From Desulfovibrio sp. (GTDB taxonomy: Bacteria > Desulfobacterota > Desulfovibrionia > Desulfovibrionales > Desulfovibrionaceae), in assembly GCA_031280915.1 (NCBI GenBank), contig JAITGC010000078.1, positions 1 through 52,068 of the forward strand: a stretch of DNA of 52,068 nucleotides. The letters run 5' to 3'. The notes under the pieces are model-generated. The model was given only the letters and a program-made list of their open reading frames with translations, searched no databases and was not told the origin of the DNA. The position numbers were made by a program, and so were the translations under genes. Shown in pieces: positions 17,488 to 26,551 of this stretch; within the stretch, counting starts at the first letter, position 1, and the number at the start of each line of letters is the position of its first letter.

Positions 17488-19899
17488 TTACTTGAGCTTA
17501 TCCATGATGGTGTTCAATTCCTGGGCCATGTGCGAGAGTTCCTGCACCGCCGCCGAGGACTGCACCATGCCGTCGGCCGTTTCTCCGGTTATGCGGTTGA
17601 TTTCGTCTATGGCGCGGTTTATTTCTTCGGAAGTCGCGCTCTGTTCCTCCGCCGCCGTGGCTATGGACGTCACCACCGCCGAGTTGGAGGAGGCAAGGTT
17701 CACTATCTCCTGCAGCGCCGTGCCGGAGGAATTGGCAAGGCCCGTGGCCTCGCCGATGTTCTTCACCGCCGTTTCCACTTCCTCAATATTTTTCTGCGCG
17801 GACTGCTGGATAGCCGTAATGTTGTTTCCGACTTCCTGGGTGGCCGACATGGTCTTTTCCGCAAGTTTGCGCACTTCGTCGGCCACCACCGCGAAGCCGC
17901 GGCCGGCCTCGCCCGCGCGGGCGGCTTCTATGGCCGCGTTGAGGGCCAGCAGGTTGGTCTGATCGGCTATGTCCGAAATAACGTTCATCACGCCGCCGAT
18001 GCTTTCGGCCTTGGAGCCGAGCTCCTGCATATTGTCCTGTAGCGTTGTGGCCACGGTGTTGACATTGTTGATGGCCCGCACAACCTTGTTCACCAGTTCC
18101 GCGCCGCCTTCGGCCTTGTTGCGCGTGTTCTCGCTCTGTTCCGAAGCCTGGCTGGCGTTGCGTGCCACTTCCAGAACCGTGGAATTCATTTCGTTCATGG
18201 CGCTGGCTGTGGATTCCACCCGCTCGCGCTGCATCTCGGCGCCGCGCGAAACCTGTTCCACCTGCGCGGAAAGTTCTTCGGAGGCGGCCGCCATGCGGTT
18301 GGATATCTCGGCCGCCTGGCCGGTGACTTCTCTCACGGCGCGCTGCTGCGTCCTGATGGTCGTGAGGTCGGTGATGAGCTGAATAACGGCCACCAATTCC
18401 TTGCTGGCATCCAGCAGCGGAATGGCCGTGTAGCTGATGTCCATGGTCACGCCCTTGGGATGGGCCTGGGTTTCGGCCATGCCCCGCTGCTTTGTGCTCA
18501 CCGCCTTTTGCAGCGCGTCATTGGCCGTTCCGTCGTCATCGCGGTTGAAAAGCTGCTTGCAGAGTTTGCCCCGGAAATCGTTCCCCGCCAGTTCCTGGCC
18601 GATGTTGTTCATATACTGTGTTCTGGCTTCGGCGTTCAGCATAAGGACGGGAGAGGGAATATTGTCGATGACGATGCGAAAACGCTCCAGGATATTGTTT
18701 GTGCCGTTGATCAGAGCGGCGAACTCGCCCCGGAATTCTTCCGCGCGGCCCGTCGCCGTCAGAAGACCCTGGCTCACTTCCTTCCCTATCCGCGCGTATT
18801 CCTTGAGCATGCTGTTCAAAGAGGCGGGGATCGTCTGCAGCGATTCCGCCATCATCCCGATTTCGCCCTTCTCCCGAATATCAAGCCGCGCGTTGAAGTC
18901 GCCCTCGGCTATGGCCTCCGAAAAACGCGCCATCTTCGTGATGGTTTTGATAAAGGCCATAATGATGAAGATGGCCAGCACGCAGCCGAATATCGTCCCG
19001 GCGATGCTGCCGAACAGCATGGCGTTTTTCGCGGTTTCATTGGCCGCGAGTACCCGCTCGGCTTCTTCTCTCGCCTCGCTGTCTATGCGCTGGTTGGTTT
19101 CGAGCACGGTTTTCTGGATCGAAGCTGTCGACTCCATCATGCTGTTGATGGCGGCCGACAGATTGCCCGACTCCACCAGCAGTTTCTCAGTAACATGAAC
19201 CATGTTGCTGTGGGCTTCCAGCAGACTTTTGTAAGCCGTCCTGCCCTTGTCGGTGGACAGCCGCAAGCCCATCTTTTCAAGATCGACGCCGGCGGCGACA
19301 AGCTTTTCGAGAGCTGCCTTGGTGTGTTCCAGTTTGAAGGTCTGGGAAAATCTTCCCAGGTCGGCTGACGCATAGGCTATGTTTCTCGTAATGTCGTTCA
19401 GGATGAAAAGAATTTCGATATTGCCGACGCTCTGGGCGATCTGACTCAGAGTGGACACCTCCGCCAGCATGATGCGGTAGTCCTTTCTTACTTCGGTGTC
19501 ATAAAAGGTTTTCGCATTGGTCAGAGCATCGCGCACATTGACGAGATGCGACTTGATCGCGTCTCCGTTCTTCAGCACGGCTTCAAAAGCTTTTCGCCTG
19601 TATTCCAGGGTTGTAATTTTGAGGATATCCGTAGCCAGTTTTTGAAGATTGTCCACCTCGGAGATGGCATCATCCATGTCTTTCGGCGTTTGTGAAAGCA
19701 GAAACCTGCGCGTACTCAGGCGCACGTCGCTAATGTCCGTGAGGATGTCGGAAGCCATGGCGTTCATTCTCGCCTGACGGCGATAGTCCACAAAATCCGC
19801 CGAGGCTGTGTTGATTTTGGAAAACCCGAAAGCAGCCAGGCCGATGATCAGGGTGACCAAGACCCCGAAACCGGCAATGATTTTGAGTTTTGTTGTCAT
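17488..19899 (-). CDS. Methyl-accepting chemotaxis protein with HAMP and PAS domains
   Basis: 803 aa transmembrane chemoreceptor. TM1 is about residues 6-27, followed by a long helical periplasmic sensor (about 30-292), TM2 (about 293-317), HAMP (about 318-370), a PAS-like domain (about 408-505) and the signalling domain. The kinase-control tip contains [19 protein letters not shown] with [18 protein letters not shown]. The periplasmic part of about 260 residues is all-helical, like helical bimodular sensors, but the ligand is unknown. It signals to CheA/CheW. No other chemotaxis gene is near. The Shine-Dalgarno AAGGAGG is strong, and a sigma-28-type promoter lies upstream. Confidence 0.95.
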   Translation of the reverse strand: MTTKLKIIAGFGVLVTLIIGLAAFGFSKINTASADFVDYRRQARMNAMASDILTDISDVRLSTRRFLLSQTPKDMDDAISEVDNLQKLATDILKITTLEYRRKAFEAVLKNGDAIKSHLVNVRDALTNAKTFYDTEVRKDYRIMLAEVSTLSQIAQSVGNIEILFILNDITRNIAYASADLGRFSQTFKLEHTKAALEKLVAAGVDLEKMGLRLSTDKGRTAYKSLLEAHSNMVHVTEKLLVESGNLSAAINSMMESTASIQKTVLETNQRIDSEAREEAERVLAANETAKNAMLFGSIAGTIFGCVLAIFIIMAFIKTITKMARFSEAIAEGDFNARLDIREKGEIGMMAESLQTIPASLNSMLKEYARIGKEVSQGLLTATGRAEEFRGEFAALINGTNNILERFRIVIDNIPSPVLMLNAEARTQYMNNIGQELAGNDFRGKLCKQLFNRDDDGTANDALQKAVSTKQRGMAETQAHPKGVTMDISYTAIPLLDASKELVAVIQLITDLTTIRTQQRAVREVTGQAAEISNRMAAASEELSAQVEQVSRGAEMQRERVESTASAMNEMNSTVLEVARNASQASEQSENTRNKAEGGAELVNKVVRAINNVNTVATTLQDNMQELGSKAESIGGVMNVISDIADQTNLLALNAAIEAARAGEAGRGFAVVADEVRKLAEKTMSATQEVGNNITAIQQSAQKNIEEVETAVKNIGEATGLANSSGTALQEIVNLASSNSAVVTSIATAAEEQSATSEEINRAIDEINRITGETADGMVQSSAAVQELSHMAQELNTIMDKLK

Positions 19900-20008
19900 G
19901 TCGCCCTCCTTAAGGCGTTTTTAACCTTGGCCGCAACAAGGCTCGTGTTATTTGCGCCGCGCTCCTCTTCCTGCTTGCCCTTGAAGAGGCTTTATGCCGT
20001 CGCAAATT

Positions 20009-20035
20009 TTAACGGCAAAGTGGAGCACTTCTTTA
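20009..20035 (-). promoter_or_regulatory. Sigma-28 (FliA)-type promoter of the chemoreceptor
   Basis: On the minus strand TAAA (20032-20035), 15 bases, GCCGTTAA (20009-20016): one mismatch from the flagellar consensus TAAA-N15-GCCGATAA. It lies 110 bases before the chemoreceptor ATG, so the gene is probably expressed with late flagellar genes. Confidence 0.7.
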
Positions 20036-20160
20036 GACATGTAACTTTAAATATTTGCTTGGTGAAAATTATATATTTCAATATTAATTTGCTCCAGGCT
20101 CAGGACTCGCCAATTGCCATAAGTAGAAAAATCAGTTAGTTAACTTTCAGGAGATATGCG

Positions 20161-20440
20161 ATGAGCCGACTTTTCTATCTCCCTCAAGGGAAACTTGCTG
20201 CAACTCGACGTACTACAGCCATCATACAAAATTGCCCGCGTTGATGATCCGTTGGTTGTCAGCAGCATCATTTACGTTATCAAATATAGGCCTGCGATGG
20301 AAGGACGCACCTTAAAGAAACAGTCACCTAATGACAAAGAGCTGCATAAACAGCGACACAAAATCGAAATCATGTTTTGCAGACTCTAAAGATTGACGCG
20401 GAATTGCTATGCGCCATGACCGCATTCTCCTCACAGCATC
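20161..20440 (+). pseudogene. Degraded IS5-type transposase
   Basis: The remnant opens with AGGAGATATGCG-ATG at 20161. It reads MSRLFYLPQGKLAAT, then after a frame change LDVLQPSYKIARVDD, continuing VVSSIIYVIK. These match the N-terminal part of IS5-family transposases (usual form PRVDDRRVxSGIIYVIxxG). It then jumps to DKELHKQRHKIEIMFCRL, a C-terminal motif (usual KQRHKIENMFGRLKDWRR), and after another frameshift near 20388 to AMRHDR. So the middle with the catalytic residues is deleted, and there are at least two frameshifts. The AT-rich stretch 19930-20160 upstream holds the chemoreceptor promoter and perhaps one IS end. Confidence 0.8.
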
Positions 20441-22115
20441 ATTTTTGTTCCTCAAACAGCGCTTCGACGGAAGGGGGCGGCAAAGGCTTATAAAAATAAT
20501 ACCCCTGAATCAGCAATCGGCTGAGATCGCCCAGCGAGTCCAACTGTATTTGTTTTTCCACGCCTTCAACCACAAGTTCATATCCCATGTCCTCGCCCAG
20601 ATCGAGAATATGCTTGAGCAGTATCCGGGCTTTGTGGTCGTAGTCCACCATCTCGACGAAACTGCGGTCAATTTTGAGACAGTCAATGGGCATCTGTTTC
20701 AGGTAACTCAGGGAAGAATAGCCTGTTCCGAAATCGTCCAGGCAAAAGGCTATGCCGTTTTCGCGCAGCACGCCGATGTGCCGTGCCGCGTTTCTGAAAT
20801 CGTATAAAAAGGAAGACTCCGTCACTTCAAAGAGCAAACTTGAAGCGTCAAAACCGGTGTTGTGCAAAATATCCAGCACATTGCGGGAAAAATCCGGCGC
20901 GAGAAACTGGTAAGGGGATATGTTGACATGCAGCTTGCAGCGTGCATTGTGCTCCTTTTGCCAGCACTGCATCTGCCGGATGGCCTCCTCGATGAAGAAA
21001 AAGCCGAGCCGCTTTATAAATCCGGTTTTTTCAGCAATGGGGATAAACATGGTCGGCGGTATGGTTTTACCGTTATGCTGCCACCGCGCCAAAGCCTCAA
21101 AAGAATGCAGGCCGCCCGTGCCCCGCACAATCGGCTGATAAAGCAGATAAAACCCCTTTATATCGGACTTTTCCCGCAAAATGACGCTCAGAGCGATATC
21201 TTGGCGGTTTTGCTCCAGCATCTTCTTGGAAAAAAATTTGCAGTTGGATTTGTTGTTGACGGCTTGCGCCCTGCTCACCGCTATGCTCACGTCACGGAGG
21301 ACGGACTCGGCCTTGCTGTAGTCACTCAGAGGAAACAGCACGCCGATATCCATCTCAACGGAATCCATGGACTGTTCCCAGAGGGTGAAGGGGGCGGCCA
21401 GGCTTTCCTTGATGCGTTTGATGATTTTGACCAGTTGCGCGCCGGTTTCCGGGCCATGCAGAAGCACTGAAAATCCGTCGCTGGAAGTGCGGGCCACCGT
21501 GTCCACCGTGCGGCAGCAGAGGCCAAGAACTGTCGCTACATGGCGCAGCACCATATCGCCGAAATTGCGTCCATAGTGCCGGTTGATATTTTTAAAATTG
21601 CGCAAATCAAGGGAAAGTACCCCATGATGCATGCCAGGGTGTCTTTTTTGCGTCTCCAGGGCCATCTGGAGCCTGTCGGTAAAAAGCTCCCTGTTGGGCA
21701 GGCCCGTCAGAAGGTCATAGAAAAGCTGGTGCGAAAACTCCGCCTCCTTGAGCTTGAAGGGGGTAACATCCCTTACATAGGCCTCATAATACGCCGTCTC
21801 GCCCTCGGCATTCGAAATGCGCCAGGCGTCTGTACAAACCCAGCAATGCCCACCGGACCCGCGCCACAGCCGAAATTCGAAATTTTTTACGGCATCCTGC
21901 CGCTCTGTCTCCCGCATGACGGCTTTGCCGAATTCATAAAAAGCCGGAGATTCTCTGTCGGCATTGGGGATTTCCGAAGAAGCGTCGCCAGCCCTGATCC
22001 CCATCAGGCGAAGAAAGGCCGCGTTGGCGCCGAGCAAATGCCAGCCCGGCGTCCAGCGGGAATATCCTTCATTGAAGTTGTTCAAGATTTTTTTGCAATC
22101 CAGATACATAATCAA
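20439..22115 (-). CDS. PAS-GGDEF-EAL protein, probable c-di-GMP phosphodiesterase
   Basis: 558 aa, no membrane segment. A PAS domain (about 15-120) precedes a GGDEF-like domain (about 130-290) and an EAL domain (about 305-552). The GGDEF motif reads SSDGF (in VARTSSDGFSVLL), so cyclase activity should be lost. The EAL domain keeps SFEALARW, NISPYQF, EVTESSF, DDFGTGYSSLSYL, KIDRSFV and VVEGVE, so c-di-GMP hydrolysis is likely. The degenerate GGDEF may act as a GTP or c-di-GMP sensor. Its stop codon lies at the end of a transposase remnant, and the last few residues may derive from it. The upstream region (22116-22257) is AT-rich with one inverted repeat, TCGCAT/ATGCGA, at 22212-22229. Confidence 0.92.
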   Translation of the reverse strand: MIMYLDCKKILNNFNEGYSRWTPGWHLLGANAAFLRLMGIRAGDASSEIPNADRESPAFYEFGKAVMRETERQDAVKNFEFRLWRGSGGHCWVCTDAWRISNAEGETAYYEAYVRDVTPFKLKEAEFSHQLFYDLLTGLPNRELFTDRLQMALETQKRHPGMHHGVLSLDLRNFKNINRHYGRNFGDMVLRHVATVLGLCCRTVDTVARTSSDGFSVLLHGPETGAQLVKIIKRIKESLAAPFTLWEQSMDSVEMDIGVLFPLSDYSKAESVLRDVSIAVSRAQAVNNKSNCKFFSKKMLEQNRQDIALSVILREKSDIKGFYLLYQPIVRGTGGLHSFEALARWQHNGKTIPPTMFIPIAEKTGFIKRLGFFFIEEAIRQMQCWQKEHNARCKLHVNISPYQFLAPDFSRNVLDILHNTGFDASSLLFEVTESSFLYDFRNAARHIGVLRENGIAFCLDDFGTGYSSLSYLKQMPIDCLKIDRSFVEMVDYDHKARILLKHILDLGEDMGYELVVEGVEKQIQLDSLGDLSRLLIQGYYFYKPLPPPSVEALFEEQK

Positions 22116-22257
22116 TATATCCGCCCGTTTTGCCCTGGATAGATCATTTCAAAAACTTGAATCGCTTTTATGTTGTTTAGCAAATTACATCATAAATTTC
22201 AAGCGCAATATTCGCATTTTAATATGCGAGCTGTATTAAAATCAATCAAGCAACATC

Positions 22258-22290
22258 ATACAATTGTATACATACAGGATACAATTGTAA
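22258..22290. promoter_or_regulatory. Pair of ATACAATTGTA palindromes, probable operator
   Basis: ATACAATTGTAT (22258-22269) is a perfect palindrome, and ATACAATTGTAA (22279-22290) is nearly so. Their centres are 21 bases apart, two helical turns. They lie 56 bases before the XRE regulator and 143 bases before the divergent EAL gene, as an autoregulatory operator would. Confidence 0.6.
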
Positions 22291-22345
22291 AAAAGGAATA
22301 TTATATTATGCCTTTTTCGGTCAAGCGCTACGATATATTTTGAGC

Positions 22346-22654
22346 ATGCAGGAGAAGAACGCGTTTAACTGGGCAATGGCCTCTGTTATCCATCAAGCGA
22401 GAAAAAAGGCCGGATTGACGCAAGTTGAGCTGGCTGATTTTTCGGGCCTGTCCAAGCCCTATGTCTCCGCTCTTGAACGCGGCAATATCAACACCTCGGT
22501 GTATGCTCTGGCGCGGGTCGCCGAAGTGTTGAAAATCGCTCCGTCGGAATTGCTGGCGCGCGTTGAATGCGAGATTAAAAAAGGCCCGCAGAAGCCCGCG
22601 AAGGGGACTGGCCGCCCAAGAAATCTGGAACGGTTTGCCATCGAAAATGTCTGA
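22346..22654 (+). CDS. XRE-family transcriptional regulator
   Basis: 102 aa from ATG 22346 (a TTG at 22340 is also possible; neither has a good ribosome site). A single helix-turn-helix domain of the Cro/C1 type covers about residues 12-68: VIHQARKKAGLTQVELADFSGLSKPYVSALERG, then NINTSVYALARVAEVLKI. A basic tail (KKGPQKPAKGTGRPRNLERF) follows. The regulated genes are unknown; the twin palindromes upstream suggest self-control and possibly control of the divergent EAL gene. The last eight codons and the stop lie inside a dispersed repeat, so the C-terminus may have been re-formed by insertion of that repeat. Confidence 0.88.
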   Translation: MQEKNAFNWAMASVIHQARKKAGLTQVELADFSGLSKPYVSALERGNINTSVYALARVAEVLKIAPSELLARVECEIKKGPQKPAKGTGRPRNLERFAIENV

Positions 22655-22807
22655 CCGTTCAGCGCGGATCGGCAGCCGTTGCCCCGAAGGACATACGGAT
22701 GCCTACGCCCGCTCCGGGCCGGCCCGGCGGTTTCGCCCACGCCCTGGCAGTGAGCGGCTTTTGCATGGGCCCCGCAGCCAGAGGAATTTCAAAGTGAAAT
22801 CGCTCTA
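22628..22807. repeat. Dispersed palindromic repeat between XRE gene and polA
   Basis: The left hairpin pairs GAACGGT (22628-22634) with ACCGTTC (22654-22660). The right palindrome is GAGGAATTTCA/TGAAATCGCTC (22781-22805). Read on the minus strand it is closely like the copy at 26471 (both continue with GCGGGGC, then ATGCAAAAGCCGC), and it shares CATCCGTATG with the copy at 15871. The left hairpin followed by AGCGCGGAT recurs at 35646. The element overlaps the stop codons of both convergent neighbours. Confidence 0.72.
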
Positions 22808-25594
22808 ATGCGCTTCTCCCCAGTTCGGGCCGAAACCTCTGTCAACCGCCAGAGGCACGCTAAGCTCCGTGCCGCCGGGGGCCACGCGGCTCATCAACTC
22901 GGCCGTCCGCTCGGCGGCGGCCCTGGCGTTGGCTGCGGGGGCCTCAAGGACCAGTTCATCATGCACCTGCAGAATCAGGCGGGCATCCAACCGCGCAAGT
23001 TCCGCATCTCCGGCCACGGCCAGCATGGCCAGCTTGATGATGTCCGCCGCCGAGCCCTGTATGACCGTATTGACGGCCTGGCGCCGTGCCAGCGCGAAAG
23101 CCTGGCTGTTGGCCGAATGGATGTCCGGCAGGAAGCGGCGGCGCCCGCTCAGGGTGGAGACGAAGCTGTCTTTTCGGACGTCGGCCTCCACCCTGTCGTA
23201 AAAAGCCTTAAGCCCTGTCAGACGGGAAAAATACCGCGTAATGAAGGTCTTGGCCTCCAGCGTACGTATGTTGAGGTCCCGTGCCAGTTTCCGCGCGCCC
23301 ATGCCGTAAATCAGCCCGAAATTGACGGTTTTTGCGCTACGCCGCTCCTCTGTGCCGATTTTTTCCGGCGTGGTATCGTAAATGAGCGCCGCTGTGCGGG
23401 CATGTATGTCCTCATTATTACGAAAGGCGTCCAGCAGGGTGGCGTCCTGCGACATGTGGGCCAGTACGCGCAGTTCAATCTGTGAATAATCGGCGGAAAT
23501 GAGAGCGCGGCCGGGCGGGGCGATGAAACAGGCGCGCATCCGTTGGCCGAGTTCGCCGCGCACAGGGATGTTCTGCAAATTGGGATTGACGGAAGAAAGC
23601 CGGCCCGTGGCGGCGCCTTTCTGGTTGAAGGTGGTGTGCAGACGCCCGTTGGCGTCCATGAGGCGTGGCAGTGGTTCCAGATAGGTGGAGCGCATTTTTT
23701 CAAATTTGCGGTAGCGCAGTATCAGGTCAATGATTTCGTGCTGCCCGTTGAGTCTTTCCAGTGTTTCCTGGGCGGTGGAAGCCTGGCCGCTCTGCGTCTT
23801 GCGCGGCGCCGGCAGGCCGAGGCGGTCAAAGAGGATTTCGCTCAATTGCCTGGCGGATCGCAAATTGAAGCGCACGCCGGCGGCCGCGTAAATCCGTGCG
23901 CTGAGGCTGTCTATTTCCTTCCGCACATCCAGGAGAAAATCCCTGAAGGCGGCCAGGTCAATGGCCACGCCGCGTTCTTCCATGGCGGCGAGTACGGGTG
24001 TCAGGGGGAGTTCCATATCCGCGTAAAGCGTTTCCAGGCCGTTTTGCGCCAGCCGTTGGCGCAGCGTCCCGGCCATGTCAAGGGCACGGGCCGGGCCGTC
24101 GGCTCCGTACCCGCCGAGGCGGTTCACCAGACGAGGCCAGGAATAGTCGCTTTCGTCCGGCTCCGTCAGCCAGGCGGCAAGGCCAAGATCAAAACTCTTC
24201 CGAAAAAGGACGCCCGCCTCGGCAAAAGGGGCATGCCTGTGCATCCCGTCCGGCGCGTCGCGCCCGGCGGCGCGCAACAGAGCCTTGACGTCCGGACAAA
24301 CTATCAGCCGCGCCCCGGCCAGCCAGGGCAAAAGGGACCGCACTCCGCCTGTCCATGAGTATTCGGCCTCTTCGGTACATTCGGCCACCCCGTCCCCTCC
24401 GCCATCCGTTTTTTCTTTTTTTGCCTTCCTCAGGCCGAGAAGCAGGCGGTTGGGGCGATCTTCTCCCGCCGGATTGTCCTCAAGCAGGGCAACCGCGCCT
24501 CCCGCGCAGTCCGGCAAGTCATCAAGGCGGCAAATATCGGTGACCGGGGGCTTCCCGGGGCTTTCTGTTTCCGGCGGGGCGGACTGTTCGTCAAAGAGGG
24601 AAGGCCTGTGCCGCAGGTCTGTTCTGCGCCTGATTTTGCGGGCGGCGGCCGAAACGTCTCCTTCGGGGCCGGCCGCTCCGGCCGGAATTTTTTGCGGACC
24701 AGACAGGGTTTCCACATGCCGGCGCAGGGCGGCCAGTTGAAATTCTTCTGCGAAAGCCCGGAATTCAGGGATATTGAAAGGCCGCACCGCGATGTCCTCC
24801 AGGCGCAGTTCCCGGCAGGCGGCGCGGGACAGGGTGGTGAGCTTGCGCCAGATAAAGGCGTTGTCCAGATGTTCTTTGAGCTTGTCCTGAAATTTTTGCG
24901 GCAGCAGGGAAAGGTTTTCGCCGATGTCTTCCAGGCTCTGGCATTCGGCAAAGATTTTTTTGGCCGCTGCCGGGCCTATGCCGGGCACGCCGGGGATATT
25001 GTCGCTCGGGTCCCCGATCAGGGCCTGCATGTCCGGCCACTGGGCCGGGCTTATGCCGTTTTCGTTCATGAAGGCCCGCTCGGTTACGAGTTTTTCTTCC
25101 TTTCCGGCGGGATCCCACATGACGACGGAGGGGCTCAGGCACTGCTTCAGATCTTTGTCTCCACTCACGATGATCACCGGCCGCTCTTGAGAAAAGCGGG
25201 CGGCCAGCGAGGCTATGCAGTCATCGGCCTCGCAGCCTTCGGAAACCTCAAGGCTCAGACCCAGAGCGCGGACCATGCGTTTTGCCGGCTCAATCTGGGC
25301 CACGAGATTTTCCGGCGTGGCTTCACGGTTAGCCTTGTACAGAGGATATGTCTCGTGGCGGAAATTTTTGCCTTTGCCGTCCAGGACAAAGAGCAGCCAG
25401 CGCGGGTTTTCCTCGCGCAGCACACGCAGCAGAAGCCGCGTCAAAAAAACCAGCGCCCCTGTCGGAAAACCGTCGGAGCGGCGCAGATGCTGGTTGGCGA
25501 AAAAGCCCCTGTACAAAAAGACGGAGCCGTCCAGTAGAAAAACGGGATCGTCGGCGAGATTCAGGCGTTCTTTCAGTGACATGACGGAGAACAT
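22805..25594 (-). CDS. polA: DNA polymerase I
   Basis: 929 aa. The N-terminal 5'-3' exonuclease domain (about 1-300; LLDGSVFLYRGFF, VSGDKDLKQ, GDPSDNIPGVPGIG) and the C-terminal polymerase domain are well kept: motif A SADYSQIELRVLAH, motif B RRSAKTVNFGLIYGMG, motif C LQVHDELVLE. The middle domain (about 330-540) lacks the DxE of the 3'-5' exonuclease and has a low-complexity insert rich in Lys, Asp and Gly, so proofreading is probably absent. Start at 25594 or 25582 (MSLKERLNL); neither has a clear ribosome site. It replaces primers and fills repair gaps. Confidence 0.96.
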   Translation of the reverse strand: MFSVMSLKERLNLADDPVFLLDGSVFLYRGFFANQHLRRSDGFPTGALVFLTRLLLRVLREENPRWLLFVLDGKGKNFRHETYPLYKANREATPENLVAQIEPAKRMVRALGLSLEVSEGCEADDCIASLAARFSQERPVIIVSGDKDLKQCLSPSVVMWDPAGKEEKLVTERAFMNENGISPAQWPDMQALIGDPSDNIPGVPGIGPAAAKKIFAECQSLEDIGENLSLLPQKFQDKLKEHLDNAFIWRKLTTLSRAACRELRLEDIAVRPFNIPEFRAFAEEFQLAALRRHVETLSGPQKIPAGAAGPEGDVSAAARKIRRRTDLRHRPSLFDEQSAPPETESPGKPPVTDICRLDDLPDCAGGAVALLEDNPAGEDRPNRLLLGLRKAKKEKTDGGGDGVAECTEEAEYSWTGGVRSLLPWLAGARLIVCPDVKALLRAAGRDAPDGMHRHAPFAEAGVLFRKSFDLGLAAWLTEPDESDYSWPRLVNRLGGYGADGPARALDMAGTLRQRLAQNGLETLYADMELPLTPVLAAMEERGVAIDLAAFRDFLLDVRKEIDSLSARIYAAAGVRFNLRSARQLSEILFDRLGLPAPRKTQSGQASTAQETLERLNGQHEIIDLILRYRKFEKMRSTYLEPLPRLMDANGRLHTTFNQKGAATGRLSSVNPNLQNIPVRGELGQRMRACFIAPPGRALISADYSQIELRVLAHMSQDATLLDAFRNNEDIHARTAALIYDTTPEKIGTEERRSAKTVNFGLIYGMGARKLARDLNIRTLEAKTFITRYFSRLTGLKAFYDRVEADVRKDSFVSTLSGRRRFLPDIHSANSQAFALARRQAVNTVIQGSAADIIKLAMLAVAGDAELARLDARLILQVHDELVLEAPAANARAAAERTAELMSRVAPGGTELSVPLAVDRGFGPNWGEAH

Positions 25595-25877
25595 AAAAAG
25601 AAAGCCGGGTTATGGCAAGGATTGTAAAAAGTGGACAGTGGACCGGCTCGCCGGGATCCGGCGTCATGCCTCATTTTTCATTCCGGTTATGACCATGAGG
25701 GTACAGCCCTGTCGCCAAAAATCCGCCTTCTCTGGCTGACGGAAAACCAGAGCCTCAAAGTAAAAATATGGGCGGGGAGGGAGAACTTTGCTGGAATCTC
25801 ATGGCCTGATTTTTGCATATATCCCGGTCAAGGGCAAAACACATTCATGTCATTGCTCAAAAGCGAGGATAACCGTT

Positions 25878-26471
25878 ATGATGCCTGTTATTTGGTTGCT
25901 TGGTCTTTCCGGCAGCGGCAAGACGACACTGGGGTCTCTTCTGCGCATTTACCTTGAGACAAATGATTATGAGACGGAATTCATCGACGGAGACGCCTTT
26001 CGCCAGCAATTCGGCTACAGCGGTTTCCGCCCGCAGGATCGTCTGCGCAATATCAGCGCCATGCGTGAGCACGTGCTGCAACTGAACGCCCAGGACAGGA
26101 TATGCATAGTCGCGGCCATTACGCCCTATGAGGCCATGCGTCAGAAAAACCGCGAACAGTTTCCCCTGTACCGTGAGGTATGGGTTCGTTGCGGTCTGCC
26201 GACGCTGCTGCGGCGCGATCCCAAAGATCTGTATGCCCGCGCCCTCAGGGGTGAAGTGCAAAACCTCAGCGGCGTTTCGGACGTTTTTGATGAGCCTGCG
26301 AACCCCGACTGCATCATAGATACGGACAGCCTCAGCCTTGTCGGGAGCTATCTCAAACTGCGCGATTTCGCCCTGGAAGCCATTCAGGAGGGTTTGCAGC
26401 AGCCCTTTGCGCAACACATGCGCCTTGGCGGGGGCATGAGTGAACTGGGCTTTGCCTATAATTTTTGCTAG
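25878..26471 (+). CDS. cysC: Adenylylsulfate (APS) kinase
   Basis: 197 aa P-loop kinase, usual CysC size. GLSGSGKTT (Walker A), FIDGDAFRQQF, GFRPQDRLRNI, ITPYEAMRQKNRE, RRDPKDLYARALRGEV and LSGVSDVFDEPANPDCIIDTD follow the order seen in APS kinases. The enzyme phosphorylates APS to PAPS. Start at 25878 with GAGGAT 8 bases before; a second ATG follows at once. No sulfurylase or PAPS reductase is near. In a sulfate reducer, PAPS is not needed for respiration, so the product may serve sulfation or assimilation. The stop runs straight into a palindromic repeat. The 283-base gap before it shows nothing convincing. Confidence 0.85.
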   Translation: MMPVIWLLGLSGSGKTTLGSLLRIYLETNDYETEFIDGDAFRQQFGYSGFRPQDRLRNISAMREHVLQLNAQDRICIVAAITPYEAMRQKNREQFPLYREVWVRCGLPTLLRRDPKDLYARALRGEVQNLSGVSDVFDEPANPDCIIDTDSLSLVGSYLKLRDFALEAIQEGLQQPFAQHMRLGGGMSELGFAYNFC

Positions 26472-26530
26472 GGGAATTTCACTTTGAAATTGCCCCGGCA
26501 GCGGGGCGAATGCAAAAGCCGCCTATGCAA
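26471..26530. repeat. Dispersed palindromic repeat after the APS kinase gene
   Basis: Palindrome 26471-26496 with arms GGGGAATTTCA and TGAAATTGCCCC, then GGCAGCGGGGCGAATGCAAA, which closely matches the minus strand of the copy at 22740-22807. It follows the APS kinase stop without a gap and precedes the convergent alkD stop, so it probably ends transcription from both sides. Confidence 0.68.
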
Positions 26531-26551
26531 AGGCGCACGCCAACGCCCGCG

